From JAPOXR01 sp965199765 (GTDB lineage Bacteria > Pseudomonadota > Alphaproteobacteria > Rhodobacterales > Rhodobacteraceae): a stretch of DNA of 64,000 nucleotides. The stretch is from the NCBI GenBank assembly GCA_965199765.1, contig CBDATC010000001.1:186001-250000 (forward strand). The letters run 5' to 3'. A program made the position numbers and the translations under genes. Numbering within the stretch: the stretch's first letter is position 1; the number at the start of each line of letters is the position of its first letter. Shown here in pieces: positions 26,360-35,489 of the stretch. Below the pieces are notes generated by a model. The model was not told the origin of the DNA, did no database searches, and saw only the letters and a program-made list of their open reading frames with translations.

Positions 26360-26707
26360 ATGCTTACTCGTCTCAAAACCAGGACTGACTTCCTTAGAAC
26401 CGCCCGTGCCCATCGCCTAAGGACACCGAGCTTCATTCTCCAAGCACATCCGCGCGATGACCAACAGGAAGAAATCCGGGTCGGTTTCACCTGCTCGCGA
26501 CATCTGGGAAATGCCGTCACGCGCAACCGTGCCAAGCGTCGGCTCCGCGAAGTCTGTCATCAGGAATTGATAGTGCATGCGGAATGCGGCTGGGATTATG
26601 TTCTAGTTGGCATTCCCAAATTGACTGTCAATCGGGAATTCGCTAATCTCCGACAAGATCTGATCTCTGCTCTGCGAAAACTGCACAGCGCCGACCGTCC
26701 GTCCTAG
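26360..26707 (+). CDS. rnpA: Ribonuclease P protein component
   Basis: A 115-residue basic protein that helps the RNase P RNA cleave tRNA 5' leaders. It has the family RNR motif in AVTRNRAKRRLREV (about residues 55-68) and an N-terminal LKTRTDF. Separated from rpmH by 78 bases and followed by yidD 11 bases later. Confidence 0.95.
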   Translation: MLTRLKTRTDFLRTARAHRLRTPSFILQAHPRDDQQEEIRVGFTCSRHLGNAVTRNRAKRRLREVCHQELIVHAECGWDYVLVGIPKLTVNREFANLRQDLISALRKLHSADRPS

Positions 26708-26718
26708 CGAGAACCATA

Positions 26719-26940
26719 ATGACGCCGCTGGCATTGATCTTATCGATTCCCATTCGGATTTACCGGGTCGTCGGCAGCCCATTTTTGGGCATGCACTGCC
26801 GATACCATCCCACTTGTTCAGCTTATGCGTTAGAGGCGCTGAAGCGTCATGGCGGTTTGAAGGGCAGCTGGCTAACGCTGAAACGACTCAGCCGCTGCCA
26901 TCCTTGGGGCAGCTCTGGTATTGACGAGGTGCCCCGATGA
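26719..26940 (+). CDS. yidD: Membrane protein insertion efficiency factor YidD
   Basis: A 73-residue protein with the family pattern IPIRIYRVVGSPFLG, CRYHPTCSAYALEAL and RLSRCHPWG. Three Cys are conserved as usual (CRYHPTC and RCHP). YidD sits at the inner face of the membrane and supports YidC-dependent insertion. The gene is between rnpA and yidC, its common place; 84 bases separate it from yidC. Confidence 0.95.
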   Translation: MTPLALILSIPIRIYRVVGSPFLGMHCRYHPTCSAYALEALKRHGGLKGSWLTLKRLSRCHPWGSSGIDEVPR

Positions 26941-27024
26941 TAAACGCAATCCCGAACTCTTGCCGAGCGCCTATTTTTCTTATGCTCTTCACTGACTAAA
27001 GCCGCGCGCCGGAATCTTACCTAA

Positions 27025-28935
27025 ATGGAAAACCAAAACAAAAATCTAATTCTCGCCACGGCGCTCAGCTTTTTGGTTGTGCTCGGATGGTTTGTGCTTT
27101 TTCCACCCGAAGAATTGCCGCCGGAGCAACAAATCGCTGACACGGCTGACAACAGTGCGCTCCTGCCTACAACCAAGCCGATACCCAACATCGCAACCGC
27201 CCCGCCAGCGGGAAATCTGAATGTCAGTGAAACCGGACGATCCCCTGCTGACGAAAGTCCCGCCGAATCCGCTCGGATTCCTATTGACACACCACGCATC
27301 GTCGGTTCGATCTCGCTCACAGGCGGTCGGATCGATGATCTTTCACTCCGTCAATACCGCGAAACGCTCAAAGAAGAATCCGGCATAGTCCGCCTGCTTT
27401 CACCTGTTGGAACCGCTAAACCATATTATGCGCTCTACGGGTGGGCACCCGCGGGATCCTTGGATTATGATGCTGTCCCAGGGGCAACCACACCTTGGCA
27501 AATCGAATCAGGCAGTGTGCTCTCTCCCGATAATCCCGTCACGCTGGTTTGGAACAACGGGGAAGGACTAACCTTCCGCAGAACCATCTCCATTGACGAC
27601 GGATATATGTTCTCAATCAGACAAACTGTTGAAAACCAAAGCAATACAACTGTTCGACTTGCTCCATACGGCGTCGTGGCAAGACATGGTGAACCCGACG
27701 TTCAGGGATTCTTCATTTTGCATGAGGGCGTTGTCCGCATGACAGACGGCGAACTCCAAGAATCCGACTATAACGACGTTCCTGATCTGCCCTTTGATAC
27801 TCGGGAACAGGCCAATCTCGACTCACAGGCCGTCGTCGAAAACGGATGGATTGGATTCACCGACAAATACTGGATGATGACACTCATTCCAAATCCTGGC
27901 CAAGACTTCACCGCCGTGTCAAAATACACAGAGCGGACTGACATCTATCAAGCAGAAGCACGACTCCCGACGATCGAATTGCCGCATGCAAACGCATTCG
28001 CCATCGAAACCATGCTGTTCGCTGGAGCGAAGGAATGGGATCAGATCCGCGAATACGAAGCAAACTTCGGAATCGAACGGTTCATCGACTCGATTGACTG
28101 GGGCTGGTTCTTTTTCCTGACCAAACCGATTTTTATGCTGCTGCATTGGATCAACACCAAAGTCGGCAATATGGGCTGGTCGATCATCTGCCTAACATTC
28201 GTGATCAAAGCCGCGCTGTTTCCGCTCGCCTATAAGTCCTATGTCTCAATGGCGAAGATGAAAGAGCTTCAACCTGAGATGGAGAAAATGAAGGAAGCGG
28301 TCGGAGATGACCGCAAAGAGCTCCAGCGACGCATGATGGAGCTTTATCGAACACGAAAGATCAACCCTGCTGCAGGCTGCTTGCCGATTCTGCCGCAGAT
28401 CCCCATCTTTTTCTCACTCTATAAAGTGATTTTCGTAACCATCGAGATGCGGCACGCGCCGTTTATCTGGTGGATTCATGATCTCTCGGCTCCAGACCCC
28501 ACTTCGATTCTTAATCTTTTTGGAGCCTTGCCATGGGGCGCACCCGAGCCTGGGACCTTGGTTGCAATCATTTCACTTGGCGTGCTGCCGATTGTTCTGG
28601 GAATCAGTATGTGGCTGCAGCAAAAACTGAATCCGGCCCCAACCGATCCAACACAGGCAATGGTCTTTGCTTGGCTGCCGTGGATTTTCATGTTCATGCT
28701 GGGGCAATTCGCCAGCGGTTTGATCATTTACTGGATCGCCAACAATATGATCACCTTCGCTCAACAATATTTGATTATGCGAAGCCAAGGCGTGCGCCCG
28801 GATATTCTCGGGAATATCACCGCTAGTTTCAAAAAACTGCCAATGAGGAAGCAAGAACCGCCCGAGAAGAATGAAACCAGGAACGAACAGCCTGCGCAGA
28901 AAAAAGGACCTCGACCGAAGCGGCGGAAAAAATAA
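27025..28935 (+). CDS. yidC: Membrane protein insertase YidC
   Basis: A 636-residue Gram-negative YidC. An N-terminal signal anchor (about residues 8-26) is followed by a large periplasmic domain (about 60-345). The C-terminal 60KD_IMP region follows, with GWSIICLTFVIKAALFPLAY and the hydrophilic-groove Arg in YKSYVSMAKMKEL, then AAGCLPILPQIPIFFSLY. The tail after residue 610 is Lys/Arg-rich and binds ribosomes. Inserts F0 subunits and other membrane proteins. Upstream of engB and argB, as in other alphaproteobacteria. Confidence 0.97.
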   Translation: MENQNKNLILATALSFLVVLGWFVLFPPEELPPEQQIADTADNSALLPTTKPIPNIATAPPAGNLNVSETGRSPADESPAESARIPIDTPRIVGSISLTGGRIDDLSLRQYRETLKEESGIVRLLSPVGTAKPYYALYGWAPAGSLDYDAVPGATTPWQIESGSVLSPDNPVTLVWNNGEGLTFRRTISIDDGYMFSIRQTVENQSNTTVRLAPYGVVARHGEPDVQGFFILHEGVVRMTDGELQESDYNDVPDLPFDTREQANLDSQAVVENGWIGFTDKYWMMTLIPNPGQDFTAVSKYTERTDIYQAEARLPTIELPHANAFAIETMLFAGAKEWDQIREYEANFGIERFIDSIDWGWFFFLTKPIFMLLHWINTKVGNMGWSIICLTFVIKAALFPLAYKSYVSMAKMKELQPEMEKMKEAVGDDRKELQRRMMELYRTRKINPAAGCLPILPQIPIFFSLYKVIFVTIEMRHAPFIWWIHDLSAPDPTSILNLFGALPWGAPEPGTLVAIISLGVLPIVLGISMWLQQKLNPAPTDPTQAMVFAWLPWIFMFMLGQFASGLIIYWIANNMITFAQQYLIMRSQGVRPDILGNITASFKKLPMRKQEPPEKNETRNEQPAQKKGPRPKRRKK

Positions 28936-28980
28936 AGCGAGTGACTGTTCTTCAATTCCACTGCTGCTCCATTCATCCGC

Positions 28981-29625
28981 ATGACGATTCACAATAAAAA
29001 ATTGCGGCGAAAACCCGCTCTTCTTGCTCCAATTGATCCACGGTTCCCCGAATGCCGGTTTTTGCTGTCTGCGCCGGCGACTGCGTTCCTGCCGCCGCCA
29101 GACCGACCGGAAGTGTGTTTTGCCGGACGGTCGAACGTCGGGAAATCATCACTCATCAATGCGCTGGCTAATCAGCGGAAACTGGCAAGGACTTCCAACA
29201 CACCTGGCCGAACACGCGAAATCAACATTTTCGGTATCGGATCGAGTCATTATTTGGCCGACCTGCCGGGTTACGGCTATGCGCGAATGTCAAAATCCAT
29301 TGCCGCCAGAGCAGCGGGTCTCATTGACGCATATGTAAGCGAAAGATCAACTCTAAGACGGGTGTTTGTTCTTATTGACGGACGACGCGGTCCGATGCAG
29401 AATGACGAAGAATTCCTTTGCCGACTCGACGCTGTAGGCTCTGCCTTTCAAATTATCGCAACCAAACTCGATAAAGTTACGAAGAGCGGATCGGAAAAAT
29501 TGTGGGAGGACATTAATTCTGTGTTAAATTCGCATCCTGCGGCACTAGCAAAGCCGCTTGGCGTGTCCTCAAAGACTGGCGAAGGATTGCAAGAATTGAG
29601 ACAAGTCATCACCGAAATCCGTTAA
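28981..29625 (+). CDS. engB: Ribosome biogenesis GTP-binding protein EngB/YsxC
   Basis: A 214-residue GTPase needed for 50S assembly. G1 is GRSNVGKSSLINAL (about residues 46-59), the switch region contains NTPGRTREINIF, G3 is LADLPGYGYARMS, and G4 is TKLDK. Complete for the family; a 25-residue basic N-terminus precedes the G domain. Forty-five bases after yidC, suggesting co-transcription. Confidence 0.96.
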   Translation: MTIHNKKLRRKPALLAPIDPRFPECRFLLSAPATAFLPPPDRPEVCFAGRSNVGKSSLINALANQRKLARTSNTPGRTREINIFGIGSSHYLADLPGYGYARMSKSIAARAAGLIDAYVSERSTLRRVFVLIDGRRGPMQNDEEFLCRLDAVGSAFQIIATKLDKVTKSGSEKLWEDINSVLNSHPAALAKPLGVSSKTGEGLQELRQVITEIR

Positions 29626-29719
29626 CTCACCGAATGACCGGTGGATTATAGGATTCTTGGGGCAAATCGAATCGTCCAGAAACAAAACGGTTAATGAAAA
29701 AAATTCCGATGCGAAATAA

Positions 29720-30565
29720 ATGACCAGAGACGGGAGCACAACGGCAAAGACACTATCTGAAGCCCTTCCTTATCTTCAACGCTATGATGACGCGATTGTT
29801 GTCGTCAAAATCGGAGGGCATGCGATTAACGACACAAATACACTGAGCTCTTTCGCCCGCGATATCGCCCTTATGAAACAAGTCGGCGTCAACCCTGTGA
29901 TCGTGCATGGCGGTGGTCCGATGATCAATGCGTTGTTGGACAAACTTGGTGTCAAATCGACTTTCCTCGGAGGCAAGCGGGTATCCGACGAACAGACAGT
30001 CGGAATCGTCGAGATGGTGCTGTCAGGATCAATCAATAAACGGATTGTCCAGGCAATCAACTCGCAAGGCGGGCGGGCTGTCGGCATTTCGGGGAAAGAC
30101 GCTGGTCTTCTGCTCTGCGATCTCGCTGACCCAAAATTAGGATTTGTTGGTGAACCCGCCGAAGTCAATCCCGCAGTTCTGACAACTTTGTTTGCCAATA
30201 ACTTTATTCCAGTTGTTGCACCGCTGGGCGTCAGCCGCGACGGTCAGACTTTAAATGTTAATGGCGATACAGCTGCCGGAGCGATTGCCGCTGCTCTGCG
30301 CGCAGACCGGCTGCTCTTGTTAACCGATGTCGACGGGGTGCTGGATGCTGATGGCGATCTCTTGACCGAATTGACTTCAACCGAGATTAGCGCCCTCAAG
30401 CAACAGGGTGTGCTGAAAGGCGGCATGCTGCCAAAGACCGAAACCGCTGTTGCCGCGGTGAACCAAGGCGTGCGAGCCGCGGTGATTCTGAACGGAACCA
30501 TCGATAATGCCGTGCTCTTGGAATTGTTCACTGACCATGGCGCAGGCAGTCTGATTCGAGCCTGA
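29720..30565 (+). CDS. argB: Acetylglutamate kinase
   Basis: A 281-residue amino acid kinase: phosphorylates N-acetylglutamate, the second step of arginine synthesis. It has VVKIGGHAI (about residues 27-35), VIVHGGGPMI, and the C-terminal ADRLLLLTDVDGVL and GGMLPKTETAVAA. In most family members the Lys-Gly-Gly is followed by Asn or Ser, so His is a small oddity. Follows engB, the order found in other alphaproteobacteria, and precedes the Fe-S protein by 4 bases. Confidence 0.96.
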   Translation: MTRDGSTTAKTLSEALPYLQRYDDAIVVVKIGGHAINDTNTLSSFARDIALMKQVGVNPVIVHGGGPMINALLDKLGVKSTFLGGKRVSDEQTVGIVEMVLSGSINKRIVQAINSQGGRAVGISGKDAGLLLCDLADPKLGFVGEPAEVNPAVLTTLFANNFIPVVAPLGVSRDGQTLNVNGDTAAGAIAAALRADRLLLLTDVDGVLDADGDLLTELTSTEISALKQQGVLKGGMLPKTETAVAAVNQGVRAAVILNGTIDNAVLLELFTDHGAGSLIRA

Positions 30566-30569
30566 TTCA

Positions 30570-31250
30570 TTGCCGCAAACACGCCATTACGAAACCTTTG
30601 TCGATGAAGCGTCAAAAAGGTATCTGCAGATCCTTGGAGGCTTTCACCCAAAGGCAACCGATCAATGCCCGGAAGGAACAGCCACGCTCTTGATGCTGGG
30701 ACCAATGGAGCCTGAATTTTGGCCACATTTCACAACACAGCGTGAATACAAAGATGGGCATCCGCATCCCTTGGACCGATGGTCGACGCGCGTGGTCAGC
30801 GATCTCGCTTTAATAACAGGGTCTACGGCGCTTTTTCCGTTCGGCGGCCCGCCTTGGCTGCCGTTCTATCGTTGGGCGCTCCGCACAGGACGCTGTTGGA
30901 ATTCACCGGTGACGCTGTTGGTTCACGACACCGCCGGACTCTTTGTTTCATTTCGGGGTGCGCTGGCCGTCAGTAAGCATCTCGATTTGCCCGCGGTCAA
31001 TCCAACCGCTCCCTGTGAGTCTTGCAATTCTCGGCCATGCATCCGCGCCTGCCCCGTCTCCGTTCTTGACGATCTCCACTATGACACAAAGGGGTGCGTG
31101 AATTATGTGAGCAGCAAGGCTGGTGAAAATTGTCTTAACCAAGGCTGTGCAGTTCGCAGGTCCTGTCCGGTCAGCGTCGGATTTGGGCGAGACGAATCCC
31201 AATCAAAGTTTCACCAACTCGCCCTGATCGGGCAAAAAAGATCACCATGA
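30570..31250 (+). CDS. Ferredoxin-like [4Fe-4S] protein
   Basis: About 226 residues with a globular N-terminal half and a C-terminal Cys cluster CESCNSRPCIRACPV, which fits one [4Fe-4S] centre (C-x2-C-x4-C-x3-CP). A second set reads CVNYV...CLNQGCAVRRSCPV. It is a conserved hypothetical in alphaproteobacteria; electron partner and reaction are unknown. TTG at 30570 is the only early start and its ribosome site is weak, so the start is uncertain. Its stop overlaps the sixA start by four bases. Confidence 0.8.
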   Translation: MPQTRHYETFVDEASKRYLQILGGFHPKATDQCPEGTATLLMLGPMEPEFWPHFTTQREYKDGHPHPLDRWSTRVVSDLALITGSTALFPFGGPPWLPFYRWALRTGRCWNSPVTLLVHDTAGLFVSFRGALAVSKHLDLPAVNPTAPCESCNSRPCIRACPVSVLDDLHYDTKGCVNYVSSKAGENCLNQGCAVRRSCPVSVGFGRDESQSKFHQLALIGQKRSP

Positions 31251-31744
31251 TCCTCATTATTGTTCGGCATGCCAAGTCAAGCTGGAACAATGCAGCGCTT
31301 TCCGACTTTAACCGACCACTCGCGCCCAGAGGCGAACGGTCCACACACTTGGTTGGCCAATGGCTGGCAGAGCGAAGCTATCCGCCGAAGCAAGTCATTT
31401 GTTCTTCCGCTCTTCGAACTCGCCAGACTTGGAACGGTCTTCAAGCGCATCTGCCATCACCCGAAACGATTAGCACGACGCGTTTGCTGTATCACGCTGA
31501 TCTCACTCAAATCATCGGTCTGATGAAAAAAGCGACAGATTCACCGCTATTGATGATTGGCCACAATCCGGGAATCGGTCAGTTCGCCGCTGAAATGCTA
31601 GACCGTGCACCCAACCAGTCTGAATTCTGGCGCTATCCCACATGCGCTGCAACAATCTGTCGTTTTGCCGCCTCTAGCTGGTCAGAAGTTCAATGCGGGA
31701 CTGGTCACTTTATCGACTTTATCTTTCCGCGTGATCTTGAATGA
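31247..31744 (+). CDS. SixA-like histidine phosphatase
   Basis: A 165-residue phosphoglycerate mutase-like protein. The catalytic RHAKSSW is at residues 7-13 and the second His is in IGHNPGIGQ (about residue 105). SixA in E. coli dephosphorylates the phosphotransferase protein NPr; whether that is the target here is unknown. Translationally coupled to the Fe-S protein gene (ATGA). End of the rpmH-sixA plus-strand block. Confidence 0.9.
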   Translation: MILIIVRHAKSSWNNAALSDFNRPLAPRGERSTHLVGQWLAERSYPPKQVICSSALRTRQTWNGLQAHLPSPETISTTRLLYHADLTQIIGLMKKATDSPLLMIGHNPGIGQFAAEMLDRAPNQSEFWRYPTCAATICRFAASSWSEVQCGTGHFIDFIFPRDLE

Positions 31745-31916
31745 ACACTACCAAATTGAGATCATGAATCGGCAGGGTTTCAATATATGTTTGACTTTGC
31801 ATACGACCCATTGCCTGAATCCGCATTAGGTCGGCCAACCTCTATTTGTGCGAAATAAAGTTTTTAGCACGCTGGGCTCGGCGGCAACAGCACGGTTCTT
31901 GCCGAATTCTACGTGG

Positions 31917-31940
31917 AGAAAAAAAGAACTGGCGCCAGTG
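31917..31940 (-). terminator. Candidate terminator of the aap operon
   Basis: On the minus strand the palindrome ACTGGCGCCAGT (31928-31939) is followed by TC and a run of seven T. It lies about 100 bases after the aapP stop. The stem is short (loop must take the central bases), so strength is uncertain. Confidence 0.4.
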
Positions 31941-32039
31941 AATTGTAGAATTAGCTAACCCGTAGCATTTATGGTTTCGGGCTTCGCAGTATCACGATTG
32001 AGCAATCTGAACTAAAATTTGGATTTCATACAGTTTGGG

Positions 32040-32798
32040 TCAATGACCTAGAATCTGACTCAAAAACAACTTTGTCCGATCATTCTGAGGATTGTCAAAA
32101 AACTCACCGGGATTGTTCTGTTCGACGATTTGCCCTTCGTCCATGAAAATCACCCGGTCGGCCACCTGACGCGCAAATCCCATTTCATGGGTTACGCAAA
32201 GCATAGTCATCCCCTCCTCGGCTAATTCGATCATCGTGTCGAGAACTTCTTTGATCATTTCCGGATCCAACGCTGAAGTCGGTTCGTCGAACAACATGAT
32301 CTGAGGCTTCATGCAGAGCGAACGGGCAATCGCCACTCTCTGCTGCTGTCCACCGGAAAGCTGTCCGGGATACTTCAATGCTTGCTCTGGAATCTTGACC
32401 TTTTCCAAAAAATACATCGCTGTGGTTTCAGCCTCTTTGCGGGGTGTTTTGCGAACCCAGATCGGCGCCAAAGTGCAGTTTTCCAAGATCGTAAGGTGGG
32501 GAAACAAATTAAAGTGCTGAAAGCACATACCGACTTCGGAACGAATTCGGTCAATCTTCTTGAGGTCCGAAGTCAGCTCGGTTCCATCGACGATTATTGT
32601 TCCCTGCTGATGTTCCTCAAGACGGTTTATGCAGCGGATCAGCGTTGATTTTCCTGATCCCGACGGACCGCAGATCACAATTCTTTCACCCGAACGCACC
32701 GTTAAATCGACATCACGCAACACATGAAAATCGCCGAACCACTTATTCATGCCGGTGATTTCGATCATGACATCGTTCTGCTGAGCTTTAGTTGCCAT
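32040..32798 (-). CDS. aapP: Polar amino acid ABC transporter ATP-binding protein
   Basis: About 252 residues. Walker A GPSGSGKST (about residue 45), signature LSGGQQQRVAIARSL, Walker B IMLFDEPTSALD and the H-loop VTHEM are intact. It is the ATPase of an AapJQMP-type importer for glutamate, glutamine, aspartate and other amino acids. I chose ATG 32798 because AAAGGAACC lies just upstream; a longer frame overlapping aapM exists. Last gene of the operon. Confidence 0.95.
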   Translation of the reverse strand: MATKAQQNDVMIEITGMNKWFGDFHVLRDVDLTVRSGERIVICGPSGSGKSTLIRCINRLEEHQQGTIIVDGTELTSDLKKIDRIRSEVGMCFQHFNLFPHLTILENCTLAPIWVRKTPRKEAETTAMYFLEKVKIPEQALKYPGQLSGGQQQRVAIARSLCMKPQIMLFDEPTSALDPEMIKEVLDTMIELAEEGMTMLCVTHEMGFARQVADRVIFMDEGQIVEQNNPGEFFDNPQNDRTKLFLSQILGH

Positions 32799-32811
32799 AA
32801 CGGTTCCTTTC

Positions 32812-34113
32812 TCAGTCAAATTCCGTCTGAAGTTTTTGTTCGAGGTACATTGAGTATCGGGACATCGCGAAGCAGAAAACAAAAAACATCACTGCAATAA
32901 AAACGTAAACCTCCCAGATAATGCCAATCCAATTTGGATCTTCAAAAATTGATCGGGCCACCCCGATCGGATCCAGCAAACCGACAAGCGATACCAAGGT
33001 TGTATCTTTAAATAGCCCAATGAAAGTTGAAACGATGCCTGGGATTGAAACTTTCAAGGCCTGCGGAAGCACTACAAGACGCATGGATTTCCAGTAATCC
33101 AAACCCAGCGAATCCGCCGCTTCAAACTGTCCGCTGGGCAATGATGCCAAACCGCCGCGCACCACTTCTGCAATGTAAGCCGAGGCAAACAGCGTGACCA
33201 TGATGATCACCCGCAAAATGAGGTCGAAATTTGTGCCTGGCGGGAGGAAAATATTCAAAAGGGTGGATGCCACAAACAACAGCGTGATCAGTGGAACACC
33301 CCGAATGAACTCAATAAAGCCAACACAGAGCGCTTTAACAATCAATAGGTTTGATATTCTGCCAAGGGCAAGCAGAATCCCGATCGGAAGCGAACAACCG
33401 ATTCCGGTAACGCCTATGGTGACCGAAAGCAGGAATCCACCAAACTTCGCACTGTCCACAGGCTCTAGGGAAATCGGCACGATACTCTGCAAGACCTCGG
33501 CAAGCGGCACCGCCAACAGCAACCAGTAAATTACGGTTACGAGCACACCGACGATGATTCCAAGCAAGACTCCAAATGCCCGCGACAGATAGGAAATTAT
33601 GCCAAACCCTAAAATAAATCCGAAAAGCGCGGTCAAAGGAAACCAAATCGAACCGCCCCAAAGAAGCCAAACAGCCAAAAAAGGATAGAGGCCCGAAAAC
33701 CAGAGCATTGCCCGAGGAAGCGCCGTGAACAATACCGGGCTGAGAGCGACAAGCAGCAAGACGAAAGTCAGATTGAGCCGCCAATATCCGTCCTTTGGAT
33801 AAAACCCATATATCAATTGCAGATACCGGTCCCGAACAACGGCCCAGCACGCACCGGAGGTTCCTTCGCCATAAGCTTCTTGAATCGCAACTCTGCATTC
33901 GGCGAGTGAAGTCGCGGTCCATGATGATTGAATCATCCATGGGAGCATCTGAGCAAGAAGGTAGCCAACGAAAAGAACAGAAATCACAGTCAGCGCGGTG
34001 TTCAGCCAACTGCTGAATAGGTTCTGCTGAACCCATTTGATCGGACCAACCTGCAATCCCGGCGGCGGCTTTGCGCCAATCATTTCCTTCCGAACAAAAG
34101 CAGCGGACGACAT
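32812..34113 (-). CDS. aapM: Amino acid ABC transporter permease AapM
   Basis: About 433 residues with eight or more hydrophobic segments. The BPD_transp_1 domain is C-terminal, with the EAA-type loop EAADSLGLDYWKSMRLVVLPQAL. The long N-terminal extension (about 200 residues) separates AapM/AapQ from shorter permeases. I take ATG 34113 (MSSAAFVRKE); a TTG 12 bases upstream would overlap aapQ. It pairs with AapQ in the inner membrane. Confidence 0.93.
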   Translation of the reverse strand: MSSAAFVRKEMIGAKPPPGLQVGPIKWVQQNLFSSWLNTALTVISVLFVGYLLAQMLPWMIQSSWTATSLAECRVAIQEAYGEGTSGACWAVVRDRYLQLIYGFYPKDGYWRLNLTFVLLLVALSPVLFTALPRAMLWFSGLYPFLAVWLLWGGSIWFPLTALFGFILGFGIISYLSRAFGVLLGIIVGVLVTVIYWLLLAVPLAEVLQSIVPISLEPVDSAKFGGFLLSVTIGVTGIGCSLPIGILLALGRISNLLIVKALCVGFIEFIRGVPLITLLFVASTLLNIFLPPGTNFDLILRVIIMVTLFASAYIAEVVRGGLASLPSGQFEAADSLGLDYWKSMRLVVLPQALKVSIPGIVSTFIGLFKDTTLVSLVGLLDPIGVARSIFEDPNWIGIIWEVYVFIAVMFFVFCFAMSRYSMYLEQKLQTEFD

Positions 34114-34114
34114 C

Positions 34115-35374
34115 TCAACGCTCAATCAGTTTGATGCGGCTGTTGTACCAGTTCAAAACCGCTGAAACACTCAGCGACACGGCAAGATAAAAAAGCATGA
34201 GCAAAAGAATAGTTTCAAGCTCTCTTCCGGTTTGGTTAAGTGTGATCCCGCCCAAAGTTCCAGTGACATCCATATATCCGACCGCCAAAGCCAAGGATGA
34301 ATTCTTGGTGAGATTGAGGTAATTTGAAATTAGGGGCGGAATGATAACCCTGAGCGCCTGCGGCAGAATAACGAGGCTCATGGTTACGCTGGGACGAAGT
34401 CCCAATGCATAAGAGGCTTCGGTCTGACCCTTTGAAACCGACAAAATGCCGGCCCTCACAATCTCTGCGATGAAAGCGGCAGTATAGAATGATAAGGCAA
34501 GCCAAAGCGCAAGCAGCGAATTTCTGAGATACAGCCCGTCCTTGAAATTGAATCCCTTCAGCTCGGGATATCCAAGATGAAAACCAAGAGCCAAAAGAAG
34601 CAGAAGCGGTGGAATGACGACCAAAGCGAGTCGTGCGTGCCAAACCCGTGGCCGCTCGCCGGTTTCCGCTTGGATGCGGTCGGCTCGACGTCCAACGACA
34701 ATTGAAGCGTAGATTCCGCATCCCAATACCGCCAAAAAGGCAAGCAAATCCAGACTGACAAAGAACGCGCCAAACACGGATATGTCACCCAGCCCATTGG
34801 AAAACAGAGGCTCGGGAATATAGACACCACGATTGGTCACCGCGACTGACTCGCCTAAAATCATCGAAGCTGTCGCGTCGTCCCCTCTGAAATCCCTCGG
34901 TTTAGGCAATGTCCCAATCAAAATCGCTAGAATTAAGAGGATCCAAAGGAGAACCGGCACATTTCGAAAGCATTCGATGTATACCGTCATGATCCTGGCA
35001 ACGATCCAGTTCTTTGACAGACGCAACACTCCAACCAACACACCAACCACCGTTGCCAAGACACAGCCCATCACGGCAACCAGCAGTGTATTCAGCAAAC
35101 CGACAACGGACGCGCGCAGGTGCGTCGAACGCGAGGTGTATTCGATCAGCCGCTGATTGATATCATAACTGGCAGGCTGCCCCAAAAAGTCAAAGCTGAC
35201 ATCTTTGCCGAGTGCATTTAGGTTTTGTGCCGTGTTGTTGATCAGCCATGCGATCAACAGCATGAATCCGATTAAAGCTACAACTTGGATTGTCAGGGAA
35301 CGATAACGCGTATCGTAGAGAAGCATACCCAGCCGAAACTTTTGCTCCGGTCTTATGGCTGCTTCTGTGCTCAC
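34115..35374 (-). CDS. aapQ: Amino acid ABC transporter permease AapQ
   Basis: About 419 residues. A permease domain with EASYALGLRPSVTMSLVILPQALRV and a large periplasmic insertion (about residues 90-200) are as in AapQ of Rhizobium. Start is probably GTG at 35374 (first residues VSTEAAIRP read as Met); an ATG at 35419 lies inside the stem-loop at 35398-35421 and is less likely. Between aapJ and aapM. Confidence 0.9.
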   Translation of the reverse strand: MSTEAAIRPEQKFRLGMLLYDTRYRSLTIQVVALIGFMLLIAWLINNTAQNLNALGKDVSFDFLGQPASYDINQRLIEYTSRSTHLRASVVGLLNTLLVAVMGCVLATVVGVLVGVLRLSKNWIVARIMTVYIECFRNVPVLLWILLILAILIGTLPKPRDFRGDDATASMILGESVAVTNRGVYIPEPLFSNGLGDISVFGAFFVSLDLLAFLAVLGCGIYASIVVGRRADRIQAETGERPRVWHARLALVVIPPLLLLLALGFHLGYPELKGFNFKDGLYLRNSLLALWLALSFYTAAFIAEIVRAGILSVSKGQTEASYALGLRPSVTMSLVILPQALRVIIPPLISNYLNLTKNSSLALAVGYMDVTGTLGGITLNQTGRELETILLLMLFYLAVSLSVSAVLNWYNSRIKLIER

Positions 35375-35397
35375 GGTCTTGCGGGTACCACAAAGAA

Positions 35398-35421
35398 GGA
35401 TGCCGCGGCGGGGCGGCATCC
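35398..35421 (-). other. Stem-loop between aapJ and aapQ
   Basis: Inverted repeat with arms GGATGCCG and CGGCATCC around a GC-rich centre, followed on the minus strand by TTCTTTG. Such hairpins after a binding-protein gene commonly lower permease expression or stabilise the upstream mRNA; this is inference from other ABC operons. Confidence 0.55.
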
Positions 35422-35489
35422 CAAATCAATTGTATTTTGGTTTATCAACGAACCTGCATCTCTTTCAGATGCTAAACTTCATGCAACGA

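Noticed and set aside
31789..31860. A 23-codon ORF starting MFDFAYDPLPES after sixA
   Set aside because: Too short to judge; no family match I can name, and no clear ribosome site beyond CAGGG. It could be the start of a lost gene, but this is not supportable.
33335..34036. A 233-codon minus-strand frame inside aapM
   Set aside because: It is an alternative frame of the permease gene with Cys- and Arg-rich text; the aapM frame is complete and conserved.
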